DNA of 64,000 nt, from positions 930,001-994,000 of the forward strand of contig NZ_CP054490.1 in assembly GCF_013342985.1 (NCBI RefSeq), written 5' to 3'. Of this stretch, positions 49,750-60,212 are shown piece by piece. The DNA comes from Candidatus Ruthia endofausta. Its GTDB lineage: Bacteria > Pseudomonadota > Gammaproteobacteria > PS1 > Pseudothioglobaceae. Each line of letters opens with the position of its first letter. Positions within the stretch are counted from its first letter, which is position 1. A model generated the notes under the pieces. It was not told the origin of the DNA. It saw only the letters and a program-made list of their open reading frames with translations, and ran no database searches. Position numbers and translations under genes: made by a program.

Positions 49750-51354
49750 ATGCACAACCTTCTAAGATTTATTAAAATTTCTCGTGTTTTAATGCGCTAT
49801 CGTCTTGATTCTTTGGTGCTATCAACACCACTACTGAAAAGCTTCAGGCCTTTGGTGTATCCCATTCCTTGGCATTACTTTCCCATTAAAAAATACACAC
49901 GAGGCCAGCGTATTCGCTTAGCACTAGAAGAGCTAGGACCCATATTTATCAAATTTGGGCAAACACTTTCCACTAGGCGTGATTTACTACCAGAGGATAT
50001 TGGCGATGAATTAGCAAAATTGCAAGACAACTGTCCCGCTTTTGACCCAATAAAGGCCAAACAAATTATTGAACAATCGCTAGGCGCGTCTACTGAAAAT
50101 TTATTTAAACGCTTTGATATTAAGCCTCTAGCCTCAGCCTCAATTGCCCAAGTACACACCGCACTAACAAATGATGATAATGAAGTGGTGGTTAAGGTTG
50201 TCAGGCCTGATATCGATAAAACCATCGGGCATGATATTAAACTAATGTACACCCTAGCAAGGCTATTTAATAAACATCCGATTAGTAAAAAACTACGCCC
50301 TATAGAAATTGTAGCAGAGTTCGAAGGCATTATTTTGAATGAACTAGACATGCGCATTGAAGCCAAAAACTGTTTAAGAATTGGCAAAAATTTTAAAAAT
50401 TCTAATTTGCTTTACATTCCAAAAGTTTACCCAAGCTTGTGCCATAAGAACATTCTAACCACTGAACGCATTCATGGTATTCCAGTAGGTGACATTAAAC
50501 AACTAAAAGCCAACCATATTGACATGAAACGATTGGCAGAAGAAGGTGTGATTATTTTCTTCACTCAGGTTTTTAAGCATAATTTTTTCCATGCTGATAT
50601 GCACCCTGGTAATATTTTTGTCAGTACTAATGGACAATATATGGGGGTTGATTTTGGCATCATGGGCACGCTTACTGAAGCTGACAAAGACTTTTTAGCG
50701 GATATTTTTCTGGCTTTTTTTAACCAAGATTATAAAAAAGTAGCGCAAACTTATATTGACTCTGGCTGGATAAGCCCAACAACAGACATATCTGCCTTTG
50801 AAGCTGCCGTTAAAAGAATTTGTGGGCCAATGTTTGAAAAACCTCTGGTTGAAATCTCTTTTGGTCAGGTATTGCTTGAACTTATTCAAGAGGCTAAAAA
50901 TTTTGACATCACCATTCAGCCACAACTGTTATTGTTAGACAAAACCTTATTAAATATTGAAGGACTTGGCAGGCAGTTGTATCCACAGCTCAATTTATGG
51001 ACAACTGCAAAACCATTTTTAGAAGATTTAATTAAAAAGAAATACAGTATGAAAAATACCTTTGAAAAAATAAAAGATCAAGCACCACAACTCCTAAAAG
51101 ACATTCCAGAGTTGCCCGTCTTAACCATTAATGCGCTCAAGCAATTAAACAAAATAAGAGACATAGGGCGTCTTCATGCTCAGCAAACCGATAGTATTGT
51201 TAACCAACTCAAAGACAATGCAAACAAGCAAACTTATGCTATTTTTTCTGGCGCTTTGGCTATTCTTAGTGGCATTTTAGCGGTTAATGAATTTTGGCTA
51301 CCAAGTTTTCTTAGTAGTATTATTGCTTTGATATTTTGGTTCAAATCTAGATAG
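49750..51354 (+). CDS. ubiB: Ubiquinone biosynthesis protein UbiB (atypical kinase/ATPase)
   Basis: Membrane-bound ABC1/ADCK-family protein required for ubiquinone synthesis. It has the KxGQ motif (FIKFGQTLSTRRD), the alanine-rich loop PLASASIAQVH typical of the family, the catalytic-type FFHADMHPGNIF and DFGIMG, and two hydrophobic C-terminal segments (about 495-532) that anchor it in the inner membrane. 534 aa, normal. Last gene of the ubi operon. Confidence 0.95.
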   Translation: MHNLLRFIKISRVLMRYRLDSLVLSTPLLKSFRPLVYPIPWHYFPIKKYTRGQRIRLALEELGPIFIKFGQTLSTRRDLLPEDIGDELAKLQDNCPAFDPIKAKQIIEQSLGASTENLFKRFDIKPLASASIAQVHTALTNDDNEVVVKVVRPDIDKTIGHDIKLMYTLARLFNKHPISKKLRPIEIVAEFEGIILNELDMRIEAKNCLRIGKNFKNSNLLYIPKVYPSLCHKNILTTERIHGIPVGDIKQLKANHIDMKRLAEEGVIIFFTQVFKHNFFHADMHPGNIFVSTNGQYMGVDFGIMGTLTEADKDFLADIFLAFFNQDYKKVAQTYIDSGWISPTTDISAFEAAVKRICGPMFEKPLVEISFGQVLLELIQEAKNFDITIQPQLLLLDKTLLNIEGLGRQLYPQLNLWTTAKPFLEDLIKKKYSMKNTFEKIKDQAPQLLKDIPELPVLTINALKQLNKIRDIGRLHAQQTDSIVNQLKDNANKQTYAIFSGALAILSGILAVNEFWLPSFLSSIIALIFWFKSR

Positions 51355-51390
51355 GTAGTTTTCCTAATTTCAACATAGAAAATTTGTTGT

Positions 51391-51420
51391 TTTACTTTTG
51401 ATTAGGTTTCCGGGTAAAAT
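51391..51420 (+). promoter_or_regulatory. Possible promoter of rplY-pth-ychF
   Basis: TTTACT (51391-51396), an 18-bp spacer and TAAAAT (51415-51420) lie 84 bp upstream of the rplY start. The spacer ends in CCGGG, giving a GC-rich patch unusual for this region. Confidence 0.4.
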
Positions 51421-51503
51421 GACCCTCTTGATGTATTTGATCGCAAAATATATCTTTTGTGTGGCGTTCATTGCGGTGTTTTTTTATTTTTTGGAGTATC
51501 AAT

Positions 51504-52181
51504 ATGAGTTTAACAATTAACGCTTTAACAAGAGGTGATCAAGGTAAAGGTGTGAGCCGTCGCCTACGTCGCAATCATAAAATCCCTGCCATTGTTTATG
51601 GCACTGACAAAGCCCCTAGCAATATCACCCTAGATATTTTTGAAATTACTCACCTATTAGAAAACGAGGAGTCTTATACTTCAGTGCTTGATCTAATGGT
51701 TGATAAAAAAAAAGAGGCTGTGATTATTAAAGATTTACAACGCCATCCTGCTAAAAACATCGTCACTCATGTTGACTTTCTACGTATTAACTTAAAACAA
51801 GCTATTGTCACTAGCATCCCTCTACACTTTAATAACGAGGAAGATAACGAAGCAATACGTCTAGGTGCAGTTCTTAATCAATTTGTTACTTCAGTTGAGG
51901 TTTCTTGTTTACCAACAGACTTGCCTCATGCTATTGATGTAGACATCAGCAACCTTGCAATGGGCGAACATATTAGTTTGACAGGTCTTAACATACCAAA
52001 AGGCGTGGTTATTACCGCACTAACACATGGCGATATTGAAGCATACGATCAAAGCGTTGTTGCCGTTCAAGAGCCTAAAAAAATGGCCGAAATTGAAGAA
52101 GAAGCCTCTGTTGTTGCTGAAGATACTGACGATGAAAATACCGAAAACAGTGATACTGATAAAGACAAACTAGATTCATAA
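51504..52181 (+). CDS. rplY: 50S ribosomal protein L25, long CTC type
   Basis: Binds 5S rRNA. I chose the ATG at 51504 with GGAG 8 bp upstream, reading MSLTINALTRGDQGKGVSRR, rather than upstream in-frame starts that lie in promoter sequence. The N-terminal L25 domain (RRLRRNHKIPAIVYG) is followed by the CTC beta domain and a very acidic tail rich in Asp and Glu. 225 aa. First of the rplY-pth-ychF run, a conserved order. Confidence 0.94.
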   Translation: MSLTINALTRGDQGKGVSRRLRRNHKIPAIVYGTDKAPSNITLDIFEITHLLENEESYTSVLDLMVDKKKEAVIIKDLQRHPAKNIVTHVDFLRINLKQAIVTSIPLHFNNEEDNEAIRLGAVLNQFVTSVEVSCLPTDLPHAIDVDISNLAMGEHISLTGLNIPKGVVITALTHGDIEAYDQSVVAVQEPKKMAEIEEEASVVAEDTDDENTENSDTDKDKLDS

Positions 52182-52197
52182 TTTAAACTGAACTAAT

Positions 52198-52773
52198 ATG
52201 ACGATAAAACTGATTGTGGGCCTAGGCAACCCGGGCAAAGACTATCAGTCTCATCGTCATAACGTAGGGGTTTGGTTTTGTGAGGCGTTAGCGCATCTGT
52301 ACACTGGTAATTTTAAAAAAGAAGCGAAGTTTTTAGGCGAAGTTGCCCAGATTAATATATCTGACCAGAACATTCGATTGCTCAAGCCCACTACATTTAT
52401 GAATTGCTCAGGACAATCTATTCAAAGCATTGCTAATTTTTATCAAATTAATACCAATGAAATATTGGTTGCGCATGATGAACTAGGCATCAGCCCTGGT
52501 ATTGCAAAAATTAAATCTGATGGCGGGCATGGCGGGCATAATGGCTTAAGAGACACTATTAAAGCCCTGGGCACTAAAGTATTTCACCGACTGAGAATTG
52601 GCATAGGCCATCCCGGTGATAAATCACAGGTAGCTAACTTTGTACTACATGCACCCAGTAAGAGCGAATTAGAAAAAATACAAAGTGCTTTGAGTGATTC
52701 ATTGCAAGTCATTGAAGATATGATTAAAGGCAACTTTGATAAGGCCATGAAAACCTTACATACAAAAGAATAA
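52198..52773 (+). CDS. pth: Peptidyl-tRNA hydrolase
   Basis: Recycles tRNA from prematurely released peptidyl-tRNA. The active-site residues Asn11 (GLGNPGKDY) and His21 (SHRHNVG) are present, with the catalytic Asp in VAHDELGISPG near residue 94 and the GGHGGHNGLRD loop. 191 aa. Lies 16 bp after rplY and 23 bp before ychF. Confidence 0.96.
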   Translation: MTIKLIVGLGNPGKDYQSHRHNVGVWFCEALAHLYTGNFKKEAKFLGEVAQINISDQNIRLLKPTTFMNCSGQSIQSIANFYQINTNEILVAHDELGISPGIAKIKSDGGHGGHNGLRDTIKALGTKVFHRLRIGIGHPGDKSQVANFVLHAPSKSELEKIQSALSDSLQVIEDMIKGNFDKAMKTLHTKE

Positions 52774-52796
52774 ACAATTTAGAAGGATGATAAAAA

Positions 52797-53888
52797 ATGG
52801 GATTTAAATGCGGCATAGTTGGTCTGCCAAATGTTGGAAAGTCCACCTTATTTAATGCATTAACTCAAGCTGGCATTGAATCTGCCAACTACCCTTTTTG
52901 TACGATTGAGCCAAATGTTGGTATTGTGCCTATTAGTGACTCGCGCTTAGACAAACTGGCAAAAATTGTTAGTCCTCAAAAAGTCCTACCCACCACAATG
53001 GAATTTGTTGATATTGCTGGATTGGTCGAAGGTGCTTCAAAAGGCGAAGGGCTAGGCAATCAATTTTTAACCAGTATCCGTGAAACAGACGCCATTATCC
53101 ACGTCGTTCGTGCCTTTGATGATGATGATATTATTCACGTATCAGGAAAGGTTTCACCGCTTGATGATGTTGAGATTATTAACACCGAGCTTATTTTGGC
53201 TGATCTGAATGTGGTTGAAAAACTGTATCAAAAAGCCCTGAAAAACACCAAATCGGGTCAAAAAGATGGCATCTCCTTTAAAAACCTATTGGAAAAAATC
53301 TTACCTATGCTTGAGCAGGGAAAAAGTGTCCGCACACTCCCATTTAATGAGGAAGAATTAAAACTACTAAAAGGCTTTCAGCTACTTACCATTAAACCTG
53401 TCTTATACGTTGCCAATATAAGCGAAGATAGCTTTGTTGATAACTCTTATTTGGAAATAATAGAAAAATTCGCCCACATCGAAAGTTCGCAAACTGTCGC
53501 TATTTGCGCTGAAATTGAGGCTGAAATTGCCGAATTAGACAAAGATGAAAAACAAGAATTCCTGTCTGAAATGGGGCAAAACAAATCAGGGCTGGACAGA
53601 TTAATTAAAGCAGGATACCAATTATTAGGACTGCAAACGTATTTTACCGCCGGGGTACAAGAAGTACGCGCATGGACAATTAACACTGGTGACAACGCTC
53701 CGCAAGCCGCTGGAAAAATTCACGGCGATTTTGAAAAAGGCTTTATTCGCGCACAAACCATCGCATTTTCTGATTTTATTAAGTTTGGTGGTGAAAAAGG
53801 TGCAAAAAAGGCTGGAAAATTGCGCTTAGAAGGCAAAGAATATATCGTTCAAGATGGTGATGTGATACACTTTCTGTTTAATGTATAA
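52797..53888 (+). CDS. ychF: Redox-regulated ATPase YchF (OLA1 family)
   Basis: Obg-related nucleotidase that prefers ATP. G1 is [15 protein letters not shown]3 [14 protein letters not shown], and the G4 position carries NISE in place of NKxD, which accounts for ATP preference. The central coiled-coil domain and a C-terminal TGS domain (ending [17 protein letters not shown]) are complete. 363 aa, normal. Third gene of rplY-pth-ychF. Confidence 0.96.
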   Translation: MGFKCGIVGLPNVGKSTLFNALTQAGIESANYPFCTIEPNVGIVPISDSRLDKLAKIVSPQKVLPTTMEFVDIAGLVEGASKGEGLGNQFLTSIRETDAIIHVVRAFDDDDIIHVSGKVSPLDDVEIINTELILADLNVVEKLYQKALKNTKSGQKDGISFKNLLEKILPMLEQGKSVRTLPFNEEELKLLKGFQLLTIKPVLYVANISEDSFVDNSYLEIIEKFAHIESSQTVAICAEIEAEIAELDKDEKQEFLSEMGQNKSGLDRLIKAGYQLLGLQTYFTAGVQEVRAWTINTGDNAPQAAGKIHGDFEKGFIRAQTIAFSDFIKFGGEKGAKKAGKLRLEGKEYIVQDGDVIHFLFNV

Positions 53889-53915
53889 CTGCTCTAATGA
53901 TTAATATAAATTTTT

Positions 53916-55454
53916 ATGAACTCTAAAAAACAAACAAAACTACTATTAATTCTAGATGGATGGGGGCATTCTGAAATAACTCAAAACAATGCCATTGCAC
54001 TAGCAAATACACCGGTTTGGGATAAATTTAACCAAACATTCTCACATTCCTTAATCCATACCAGTGGTAAGGATGTTGGTTTGCCTGGCAAGCAAATGGG
54101 CAATTCAGAAGTGGGACACCTTAATCTAGGCGCAGGACGCATTGTTAAACAAGACTTTACTCGCATTTATAACGAGCTTCAAAATGGCGATTTCTTTAGA
54201 AACCCAATCTTAAAAAACTCATTAGAATACGCAAATGATAATAACAAAGCGGTTCATATTATGGGACTTTTATCTGATGGTGGTGTACATTCACACGAAG
54301 AACAAATTCACGCCATGTTGGAAATGACTCACAAACAAGGCTGCAAAAACGTCTATTTACATTTATTTACCGACGGCAGAGATTGTGCACAAAAAAGTGC
54401 TGAAAAATACATTCAAAAACTTGAAGACAAAATAGCTACCCTTGGTACGGGGGAAATTGTTAGCGTTATTGGCCGATACTTTTCAATGGATCGAGACAAT
54501 CGCTGGTCGCGCATACGTTGTGCTTATGAACTTATCGCTAAAGGAAAAGCAAAGTTTTTAGCCCAATCCGCCCTACATGCTGTTGAATTGGCATACGCGC
54601 GTAGTGAAACCGATGAATTCATCCAATCAACCTTGATTAAGGCACCAACCTCGATTAAAAAAGGCGACGTGTTAATTTTTATGAATTATCGTGCAGATCG
54701 TGCTAGACAAATTACGCGCGCCTTCACTGATGAAGACCTTCAAGGGTTTTCACGTGGAACATTCGTCCCAACACAATTTGTCTGCCTGGCTGAATACAAA
54801 AAAGATTTTAACCTACCGGTGGCTTATCCATCTTCTAAACTGAATAACGTTCTAGGTAAATATTTATCAAATTTAGGCATGACCCAACTTAGAATTGCCG
54901 AAACTGAAAAATATGCACACGTCACTTTTTTCCTCAATGGTGGCGTCGAGCAAGCTTTTAATGGCGAGGACCGCATATTAATTCCTTCGCCTAATGTTGC
55001 CACTTATGACTTACAGCCTGAAATGAGTGCTTTTGAACTCACTGATGCACTGGTTGAAAGTATTGAAAGTCAAAAATATGATTTAATTATTTGCAATTTT
55101 GCCAACACTGATATGGTGGGTCATTCTGGCAAATTAGATGCCACCATTAAAGCTGTTGAAACCGTTGATAGTTGTCTAGGTATTATTCATAAAGCTATGT
55201 TTGCCATTGGTGGCGAAATACTAATCACCGCTGATCATGGCAATGCAGAACAAATGGTTAACCCAGAAACACACGAGGTGCATACAGCACACACCAACAA
55301 CCCAGTGCCTTTAATTTTTGTTAGTGAGCGTAAAGCAGACATTGCCAAGCCAGAAAAAGGTGCATTATCAGACATTGCACCAACCTTATTAGCAATGATG
55401 AATATTGAGAAACCAGATGAAATGACTGGCAATAGTTTATTAACATTTAAGTAA
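53916..55454 (+). CDS. gpmI: 2,3-bisphosphoglycerate-independent phosphoglycerate mutase
   Basis: Interconverts 3- and 2-phosphoglycerate with two manganese ions. The phosphoserine nucleophile Ser64 lies in [15 protein letters not shown]; metal ligands appear in LLILDGWG at the start, [12 protein letters not shown] near residue 395 and [11 protein letters not shown] near 437. 512 aa, normal. In an autotroph it would link the Calvin cycle product 3-phosphoglycerate to PEP and lower glycolysis. Confidence 0.96.
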   Translation: MNSKKQTKLLLILDGWGHSEITQNNAIALANTPVWDKFNQTFSHSLIHTSGKDVGLPGKQMGNSEVGHLNLGAGRIVKQDFTRIYNELQNGDFFRNPILKNSLEYANDNNKAVHIMGLLSDGGVHSHEEQIHAMLEMTHKQGCKNVYLHLFTDGRDCAQKSAEKYIQKLEDKIATLGTGEIVSVIGRYFSMDRDNRWSRIRCAYELIAKGKAKFLAQSALHAVELAYARSETDEFIQSTLIKAPTSIKKGDVLIFMNYRADRARQITRAFTDEDLQGFSRGTFVPTQFVCLAEYKKDFNLPVAYPSSKLNNVLGKYLSNLGMTQLRIAETEKYAHVTFFLNGGVEQAFNGEDRILIPSPNVATYDLQPEMSAFELTDALVESIESQKYDLIICNFANTDMVGHSGKLDATIKAVETVDSCLGIIHKAMFAIGGEILITADHGNAEQMVNPETHEVHTAHTNNPVPLIFVSERKADIAKPEKGALSDIAPTLLAMMNIEKPDEMTGNSLLTFK

Positions 55455-55491
55455 AATAACAACAAGATTAATCTCACACAAGGAGAACCCC

Positions 55492-56163
55492 ATGAAACAA
55501 ACTAATTTTATTGCCCCTTCGATTCTTGCGGCGGACTTTACCAGACTAGGCGAAGAAGTTGACAATGTACTTAGAGATGGCGCAGATATCGTCCACTTTG
55601 ACGTCATGGACAATCACTACGTGCCAAATTTAACAATTGGCCCTTTGGTGTGTGAAGCGCTCAGAAATCATGGCGTTAGTGCACCAATTGATGTCCACTT
55701 AATGGTGAAACCCGTTGATAGAATTATTCCTGATTTCATTAGAGCTGGCGCATCATATATCACTTTTCATCCAGAAACATCAGAGCACATTGACAGAACA
55801 TTAGATCTGATTCAAGAAGGGGGGTGCAAAGTTGGCTTAGTATTTAACCCCGCAACACCACTACACGTACTAGAAAACGTCATGAACAAATTAGACATGA
55901 TTTTACTAATGTCGGTTAACCCTGGTTTTGGCGGGCAATCTTTCATTCCTCATACATTGGAAAAATGTCAAAAAGTTAGAAAACTGATTGATGCAAGCGG
56001 TAGGAAGATTCGTTTAGAGATTGATGGTGGTATAAAAATTGACAACATTCGTGAAGTAGCTAAAGCTGGTGCAGATACATTTGTTGCTGGTTCTGCAATC
56101 TTCAGTACTGATGATTACAAGGCAACTATTGATGCTATGCGCATAGAATTAGCAAAAGCCTAA
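55492..56163 (+). CDS. rpe: Ribulose-phosphate 3-epimerase
   Basis: Converts ribulose 5-phosphate and xylulose 5-phosphate in the pentose phosphate and Calvin cycles. TIM-barrel with catalytic Asp in [12 protein letters not shown], metal-binding His in DVHLMV, the [12 protein letters not shown] block and the second Asp in [10 protein letters not shown]. 223 aa. A clear Shine-Dalgarno AAGGAGA precedes the ATG. Confidence 0.96.
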   Translation: MKQTNFIAPSILAADFTRLGEEVDNVLRDGADIVHFDVMDNHYVPNLTIGPLVCEALRNHGVSAPIDVHLMVKPVDRIIPDFIRAGASYITFHPETSEHIDRTLDLIQEGGCKVGLVFNPATPLHVLENVMNKLDMILLMSVNPGFGGQSFIPHTLEKCQKVRKLIDASGRKIRLEIDGGIKIDNIREVAKAGADTFVAGSAIFSTDDYKATIDAMRIELAKA

Positions 56164-56178
56164 CTAAATAATCTAGGT

Positions 56179-56720
56179 CTAATAACGTCGTTTAAGGCCT
56201 GCCCTATTAACGATATTGGCAACAATTTCTTTAATAGACATTTGGCTAGTATCAACAAAGACAATCTGATTAGTGTCAAATATATCTTGTACGTAACGAA
56301 CTTTTTTTGCATTGAGATAATGCCATGTAGTGACTATTACTCTTACGTTCACTACGGATTTTATGTAAATGCGTAAAGTTAATCATTAACCCAAACAATT
56401 TGTGCTTGTGCGCCTGTAAAGATTTAGGCAAGAACACTCTCGAGTGTATAAATCTTGCTCAATTAGTGGATAACAACGGCAATTAACAAAATGTCACTAT
56501 TTGGTTTTAAAAGGTAAATCAGCCTATTTTAGAGATAGGAAATATCATCGTGTGCAATCTAACCCTTAGGTATAATTTCTGCTTTTATGATTTTTGCAAA
56601 AATCAAATTATTGAATTGCACTTTTCTTGAAATGGTAAGTTCAGTTCTTATTAATGTATCACACAGCTCGACATATTAGTCAGGGTGCTCTTGCAAAAGA
56701 GTTGGCTGGTAGAAGTTGTG
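56179..56720 (-). pseudogene. ppsR: Decayed PEP synthase regulatory protein PpsR (DUF299)
   Basis: The minus strand contains pieces of the PEP-synthase kinase/phosphorylase: FLPKSLQAHKHKLFGLMINF followed by THLHKIRSERKSN (the VFGLTxxPxxLxxIRxER segment), then in another frame YLNAKKVRYVQDIFDTNQIV and VDTSQMSIKEIVANIVNRAG with LKRRY before a stop at 56179. The N-terminal half is unreadable. Stops and frame changes show that it is dead. Its loss would leave any PEP synthase without this control. Confidence 0.65.
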
Positions 56721-56768
56721 GAAGAAGGTGTCAATAGGCACTTTATTTAACTCCTTGGAGAAAATATA

Positions 56769-57668
56769 ATGGCAAAAACGTCAATGAAAAAAATGCTAGA
56801 AGCTGGTGTACATTTTGGTCACCGTTCTCGTTTCTGGCACCCAAAAATGGAGCGCTTTATTTACGGCACTCGTAACGGTGTTCATATTATCAACCTAGAA
56901 AAAACACTACCCCTGTTTAATGATGTGCTTAATTTTGCAAGCAAAATCACAGCAGCAGGTGGATCCATTTTATTTGTAGGTACAAAAAGAGCAGCGAGCG
57001 ATATCATCAAACAAGAAGCCATACGTTGTGGCATGCCATACGTTAACCACCGCTGGTTAGGCGGCATGATGACAAACTATAAAACTATTAAAGCCTCTAT
57101 TAAACGCTTAAAAGACCTTGAGTTTTTAGCTGAAGAGAATTTTAATCAATTTGGCAAAAAAGAAGCGTTAATGATGACGCGTGAAATGGAAAAGCTAGAG
57201 CGTAGTCTTGGTGGTATTAAAAATTTAGGCGGCATTCCAGATGTTGTCTTTGTGATTGATATTGGTGTTGAAAAAAATGCAGTTTCAGAAGCTAAAAAAC
57301 TACACTTACCCATTATTGGTATTGTAGACACCAATCACAACCCTGAAGATATTGATTATGTTATCCCTGGCAATGATGACTCCATTAGAGCAATTGGTTA
57401 TTACGCAAGAGAAATTGCAAATGCTATTTTAGAAGCCAAAGCTGCTATTGGCACATCAATTGAGAAGAAAGTTTCGGTCAAAAAATCAGAAACTAAAAAA
57501 CCGGCCGCCAAAAAAGCGCCTATTAAGGAAGATAACAAGCCTGAAACGCTAAATAAAACAGCCCTTAATGTAATGAAAAAATCTGGCCTAGTTGCTTATG
57601 CTGAAACACAAGGCGTGGCTATTAACAGTGCTGACACTAAGGAAAAAATTATCGAAAAGCTTGCATAG
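56769..57668 (+). CDS. rpsB: 30S ribosomal protein S2 with C-terminal extension
   Basis: The S2 core is standard: [19 protein letters not shown], the coiled-coil middle and the [20 protein letters not shown] signature. At 299 aa it is about 55-60 residues longer than E. coli S2 (241). The extra part, from about residue 235, is a Lys/Ala/Pro-rich linker ([11 protein letters not shown]) followed by a compact segment [20 protein letters not shown] and [11 protein letters not shown] that looks like a small SAP/HeH-type helix-extended-helix fold. tsf follows by 71 bp, the usual rpsB-tsf order. A Shine-Dalgarno TTGGAG is present. Confidence 0.95.
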   Translation: MAKTSMKKMLEAGVHFGHRSRFWHPKMERFIYGTRNGVHIINLEKTLPLFNDVLNFASKITAAGGSILFVGTKRAASDIIKQEAIRCGMPYVNHRWLGGMMTNYKTIKASIKRLKDLEFLAEENFNQFGKKEALMMTREMEKLERSLGGIKNLGGIPDVVFVIDIGVEKNAVSEAKKLHLPIIGIVDTNHNPEDIDYVIPGNDDSIRAIGYYAREIANAILEAKAAIGTSIEKKVSVKKSETKKPAAKKAPIKEDNKPETLNKTALNVMKKSGLVAYAETQGVAINSADTKEKIIEKLA

Positions 57669-57739
57669 TTCAACGCATTGATTAATACATCTTTGCTGCT
57701 TACAAGTGGTAAAGATACAACACAAACAGGAGATTAATT

Positions 57740-58618
57740 ATGACAATTACAGCCTCTTTAGTTAAAGAACTAAGAGAAAGAACAGGTGCAGGCATGATGG
57801 ACTGCAAAAAGGCTTTAACTGAAACTAATGGCGACATGGAAGCAGCTATTGACTTAATGCGTACCTCGGGCGCTGCTAAAGCTGCTAAAAAAGCAGGTCG
57901 TGTTGCAGCTGAAGGTTTGATTAAAATTAACATTAGCACTGACAAGAAAACAGTCACCATTTTAGAAGTTAATTCTGAAACTGATTTTATTACCAAGGGC
58001 GATGCTTTTATTGGTTTTGTTGATATGCTTGGTGCACTAGCACTTAAAACAACACCTGCTAATATCGAAGAATTCTTATCTCAAACGCTAGACAATGGCG
58101 ACTCACTAGAAAAAGCGCGTGAGGACATCATTGCAAAAGTAGGTGAAAATATTGCAATCAGGCGCGTACAAACAATCACAACTGATAGTGGCTTCATTGG
58201 TGCATACAAACATGGCGATCGTATTGCTGTAGTAACAGTACTAGAAGGTGGTGATGAAGCGCTAGCAAAAGACATTGCAATGCACATTGCCGCCACCAAA
58301 CCAGAATGTATTACTGAAGCAGAACTATCGACAGACCTTTTAGAAAGGGAAAAAGTAATCTTTGCGAAACAGGCCAAAGAATCAGGAAAACCAAGCAATA
58401 TCATTGAAAAAATGATTGTTGGTCGTATGAAAAAATTTGTGAATGAAATAACGCTATATGGTCAATCTTTTGTTAAAGACCCTGGTACCACAGTAGGCAA
58501 GCTTGCACAATCAAACAATGCACAAGTTAAGTCTTTTGTACGATTTAAAGTTGGCGAAGGCATTGGAAAGGAAGAAGAAAACTTTGCCGATGAAGTTATG
58601 GCACAAATTCAAGGCTAA
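57740..58618 (+). CDS. tsf: Translation elongation factor Ts
   Basis: Nucleotide exchange factor of EF-Tu. The N-terminal UBA-like domain LVKELRERTGAGMMDCKKAL and the core signature EVNSETDFITKGDAF are clear. 292 aa, normal. A Shine-Dalgarno AGGAGA precedes the ATG. The following 240 bp (58619-58858) hold no gene that I can see; pyrH, often next, is absent here. Confidence 0.96.
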   Translation: MTITASLVKELRERTGAGMMDCKKALTETNGDMEAAIDLMRTSGAAKAAKKAGRVAAEGLIKINISTDKKTVTILEVNSETDFITKGDAFIGFVDMLGALALKTTPANIEEFLSQTLDNGDSLEKAREDIIAKVGENIAIRRVQTITTDSGFIGAYKHGDRIAVVTVLEGGDEALAKDIAMHIAATKPECITEAELSTDLLEREKVIFAKQAKESGKPSNIIEKMIVGRMKKFVNEITLYGQSFVKDPGTTVGKLAQSNNAQVKSFVRFKVGEGIGKEEENFADEVMAQIQG

Positions 58619-58858
58619 TACTGATTAAAAAGCGTTTATTCGCCTTGCCGCCCAAGACATAGCCTCTACTCATGTCTTGATTCATTACGCACAAATACAC
58701 AAATAACACCAAAGACAAGGGGCCCCCCGCCCAGTTTTTCTGCTCAAATATTTCTAAAAACCGCCTATTCCTCCTAAAGAATAACCTTTTATCTGTTTGT
58801 TTCAAACAATTAAACAAGGCACAATTAGGCTATCATTTTCCAAATAAAGGAGAATGAA

Positions 58859-59174
58859 ATGAAGAAGATAATACCTATATTATTGCTCGGTTCAACACTA
58901 TCCTATGCTGCCAATATTGAAGTAACCATTAACAATATCAAGCCTGTCATAAATCGATTATCAATTGCGCTTGACACTGTGAAGGAATACCTATGGTAAA
59001 AACGACAAATCAAATAGCATTTTTAGTGCTAGAAAAAAAAGTATCGGCCTTGAATTATAAGATTATCCTTAATGGCATTGAACCTAGCACTTATCCCCTT
59101 TTTATTATATTTCACAATGAAGATAATAATACGCTAGGTACTAATTTTTTTTAGTGCACCAAATGAAGGCAATC
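58859..59174 (+). pseudogene. Decayed DUF2141 exported protein
   Basis: From an ATG at 58859 (with AAGGAG upstream) the frame reads MKKIIPILLLGSTLSYAANI with a good signal peptide, then EVTINNIKPVINRLSIAL and a stop soon after. Pieces in other frames, GKNDKSNSIFSARKKSI, IILNGIEPSTYPLFIIFHNE and DNNTLGTNFF, complete the DUF2141 pattern (NIKxxxGRLSIAL...LxGIxPGTYALxVxHDENNNGxLDTNFFG). Frameshifts and stops make it dead. A dead carotenoid-oxygenase gene follows. Confidence 0.6.
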
Positions 59175-59177
59175 AAC

Positions 59178-59780
59178 CAGTACTTTAGCATTAAGCAGTT
59201 TGGTATTTTCACATCTGTCATTTGCCGAACAAGATAAGTGGATAACAGCATTCAATCAAAACCTTAAAATTAAACCATGGCTTATAGGCTGGCAAAGGCA
59301 CAAATACAGTAATTCTGCAAACTACTGATATTCAAATTGAAGGAAAAATACTTCAGGCATTGAAGTGTGGGCTATTTTTATCGCAATGGGCTCACACTAA
59401 ATATATGGTAAGCACTATCATCATTGATTTGATAACATGGTGCAGAAATTTCACATCAATAATAGAAAAATATCTCACTGAGGAAAAATGATAGACACCA
59501 CCAAGTGTTTGCTAGAAAAACATAAGCAAAAGATAACAATGTCCACTTTTAGTACACACCTGTCTGACAGAATTTCCAGTGTAGATCAAATCAACCCTGG
59601 AAATATTAGTTTGATGTCATTTAATAAACAATTATTTGCGCTATGGTAGGATGATAGTGCTTATAAAATTAAGCAAAAAACTTTAGATACAATTCGGCGC
59701 CATTAAGGCCTGATTACCAGCCACCAAGAGATTTCAATTTGGAGAGTATTATCGTAAAGATATTAATACTTTAAAATAAA
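59178..59780 (+). pseudogene. Decayed carotenoid-oxygenase-like protein
   Basis: Readable pieces in order: a signal-peptide-like LALSSLVFSHLSFAEQDKW, then ITAFNQNLKIKPWLIGWQ, TTDIQIEGKI (where the family has the lPxxLrGtfyRNGP approach), FDNMVQKFHINNRKISH (WFDGDGMVxxFxI) and NPGNISLMSFNKQLFALW followed by a stop and DDSAYKIKQKTLDTI (the NVANTxVxxxxGRLLALWExGxPYxLDPxTLDT block). This order fits the retinal-pigment-epithelium / carotenoid oxygenase family. Several frames and stops are involved and the iron-ligand histidines are mostly lost. Confidence 0.5.
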
Positions 59781-59879
59781 CTAGTATTTACACCCAAGAT
59801 AAAGCATATTTAATCAATACCAGCGTTAAACTATTGATTAACCAATTAGACCCAAATTACTTTTGGACTATTTCATCAT

Positions 59880-59990
59880 GACACTATTATAAACTTAGAA
59901 TTTGTTGGCAAAATACTAAAAAACAAACAGGATAAATTAATGCTTCATTTAGATGATGACACCACATTATCAGTAAATCTTAACCATTAA
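59880..59990 (+). pseudogene. Unrecognised open-frame fragment
   Basis: A stretch with no start codon reads DTIINLEFVGKILKNKQDKL followed by MLHLDDDTTLSVNLNH and a stop. It looks like the end of a small beta-rich domain. Upstream frames are closed. It may be the tail of the preceding relic or of another lost gene. The rest of 59781-60135 shows nothing I can interpret. Confidence 0.3.
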
Positions 59991-60135
59991 CTTATTTAAA
60001 AAATATAGCAATGTAGCCTTGCCTTACTCCGCCTAGAAGGCTTTTTTTTGCTAAATTAGGCCCTATATTATTTTATACCTACCGTTTATCAAACAAGTCA
60101 TACGAAAATATTCAGTACTATTATTTTTCAAACAT

Positions 60136-60169
60136 AAATAAAAACCACCCAAAAGGGTGGTTTTTATTT
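60136..60169 (-). terminator. Rho-independent terminator of the sulfur-globule-like gene
   Basis: A perfect 15-bp stem, AAATAAAAACCACCC against GGGTGGTTTTTATTT, closes a four-base loop. The A and T tracts make it work on both strands; it lies 43 bp after the stop codon of the minus-strand gene. Confidence 0.85.
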
Positions 60170-60212
60170 AACCTTAAACTGCTAGATTAACCCAGCAGTC
60201 AATTGAGAAGCT

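Noticed and set aside
58700-58740. GGGGCCCCCC run as a terminator or regulatory hairpin after tsf
   Set aside because: The short palindrome has no loop or T tract and no clear context.
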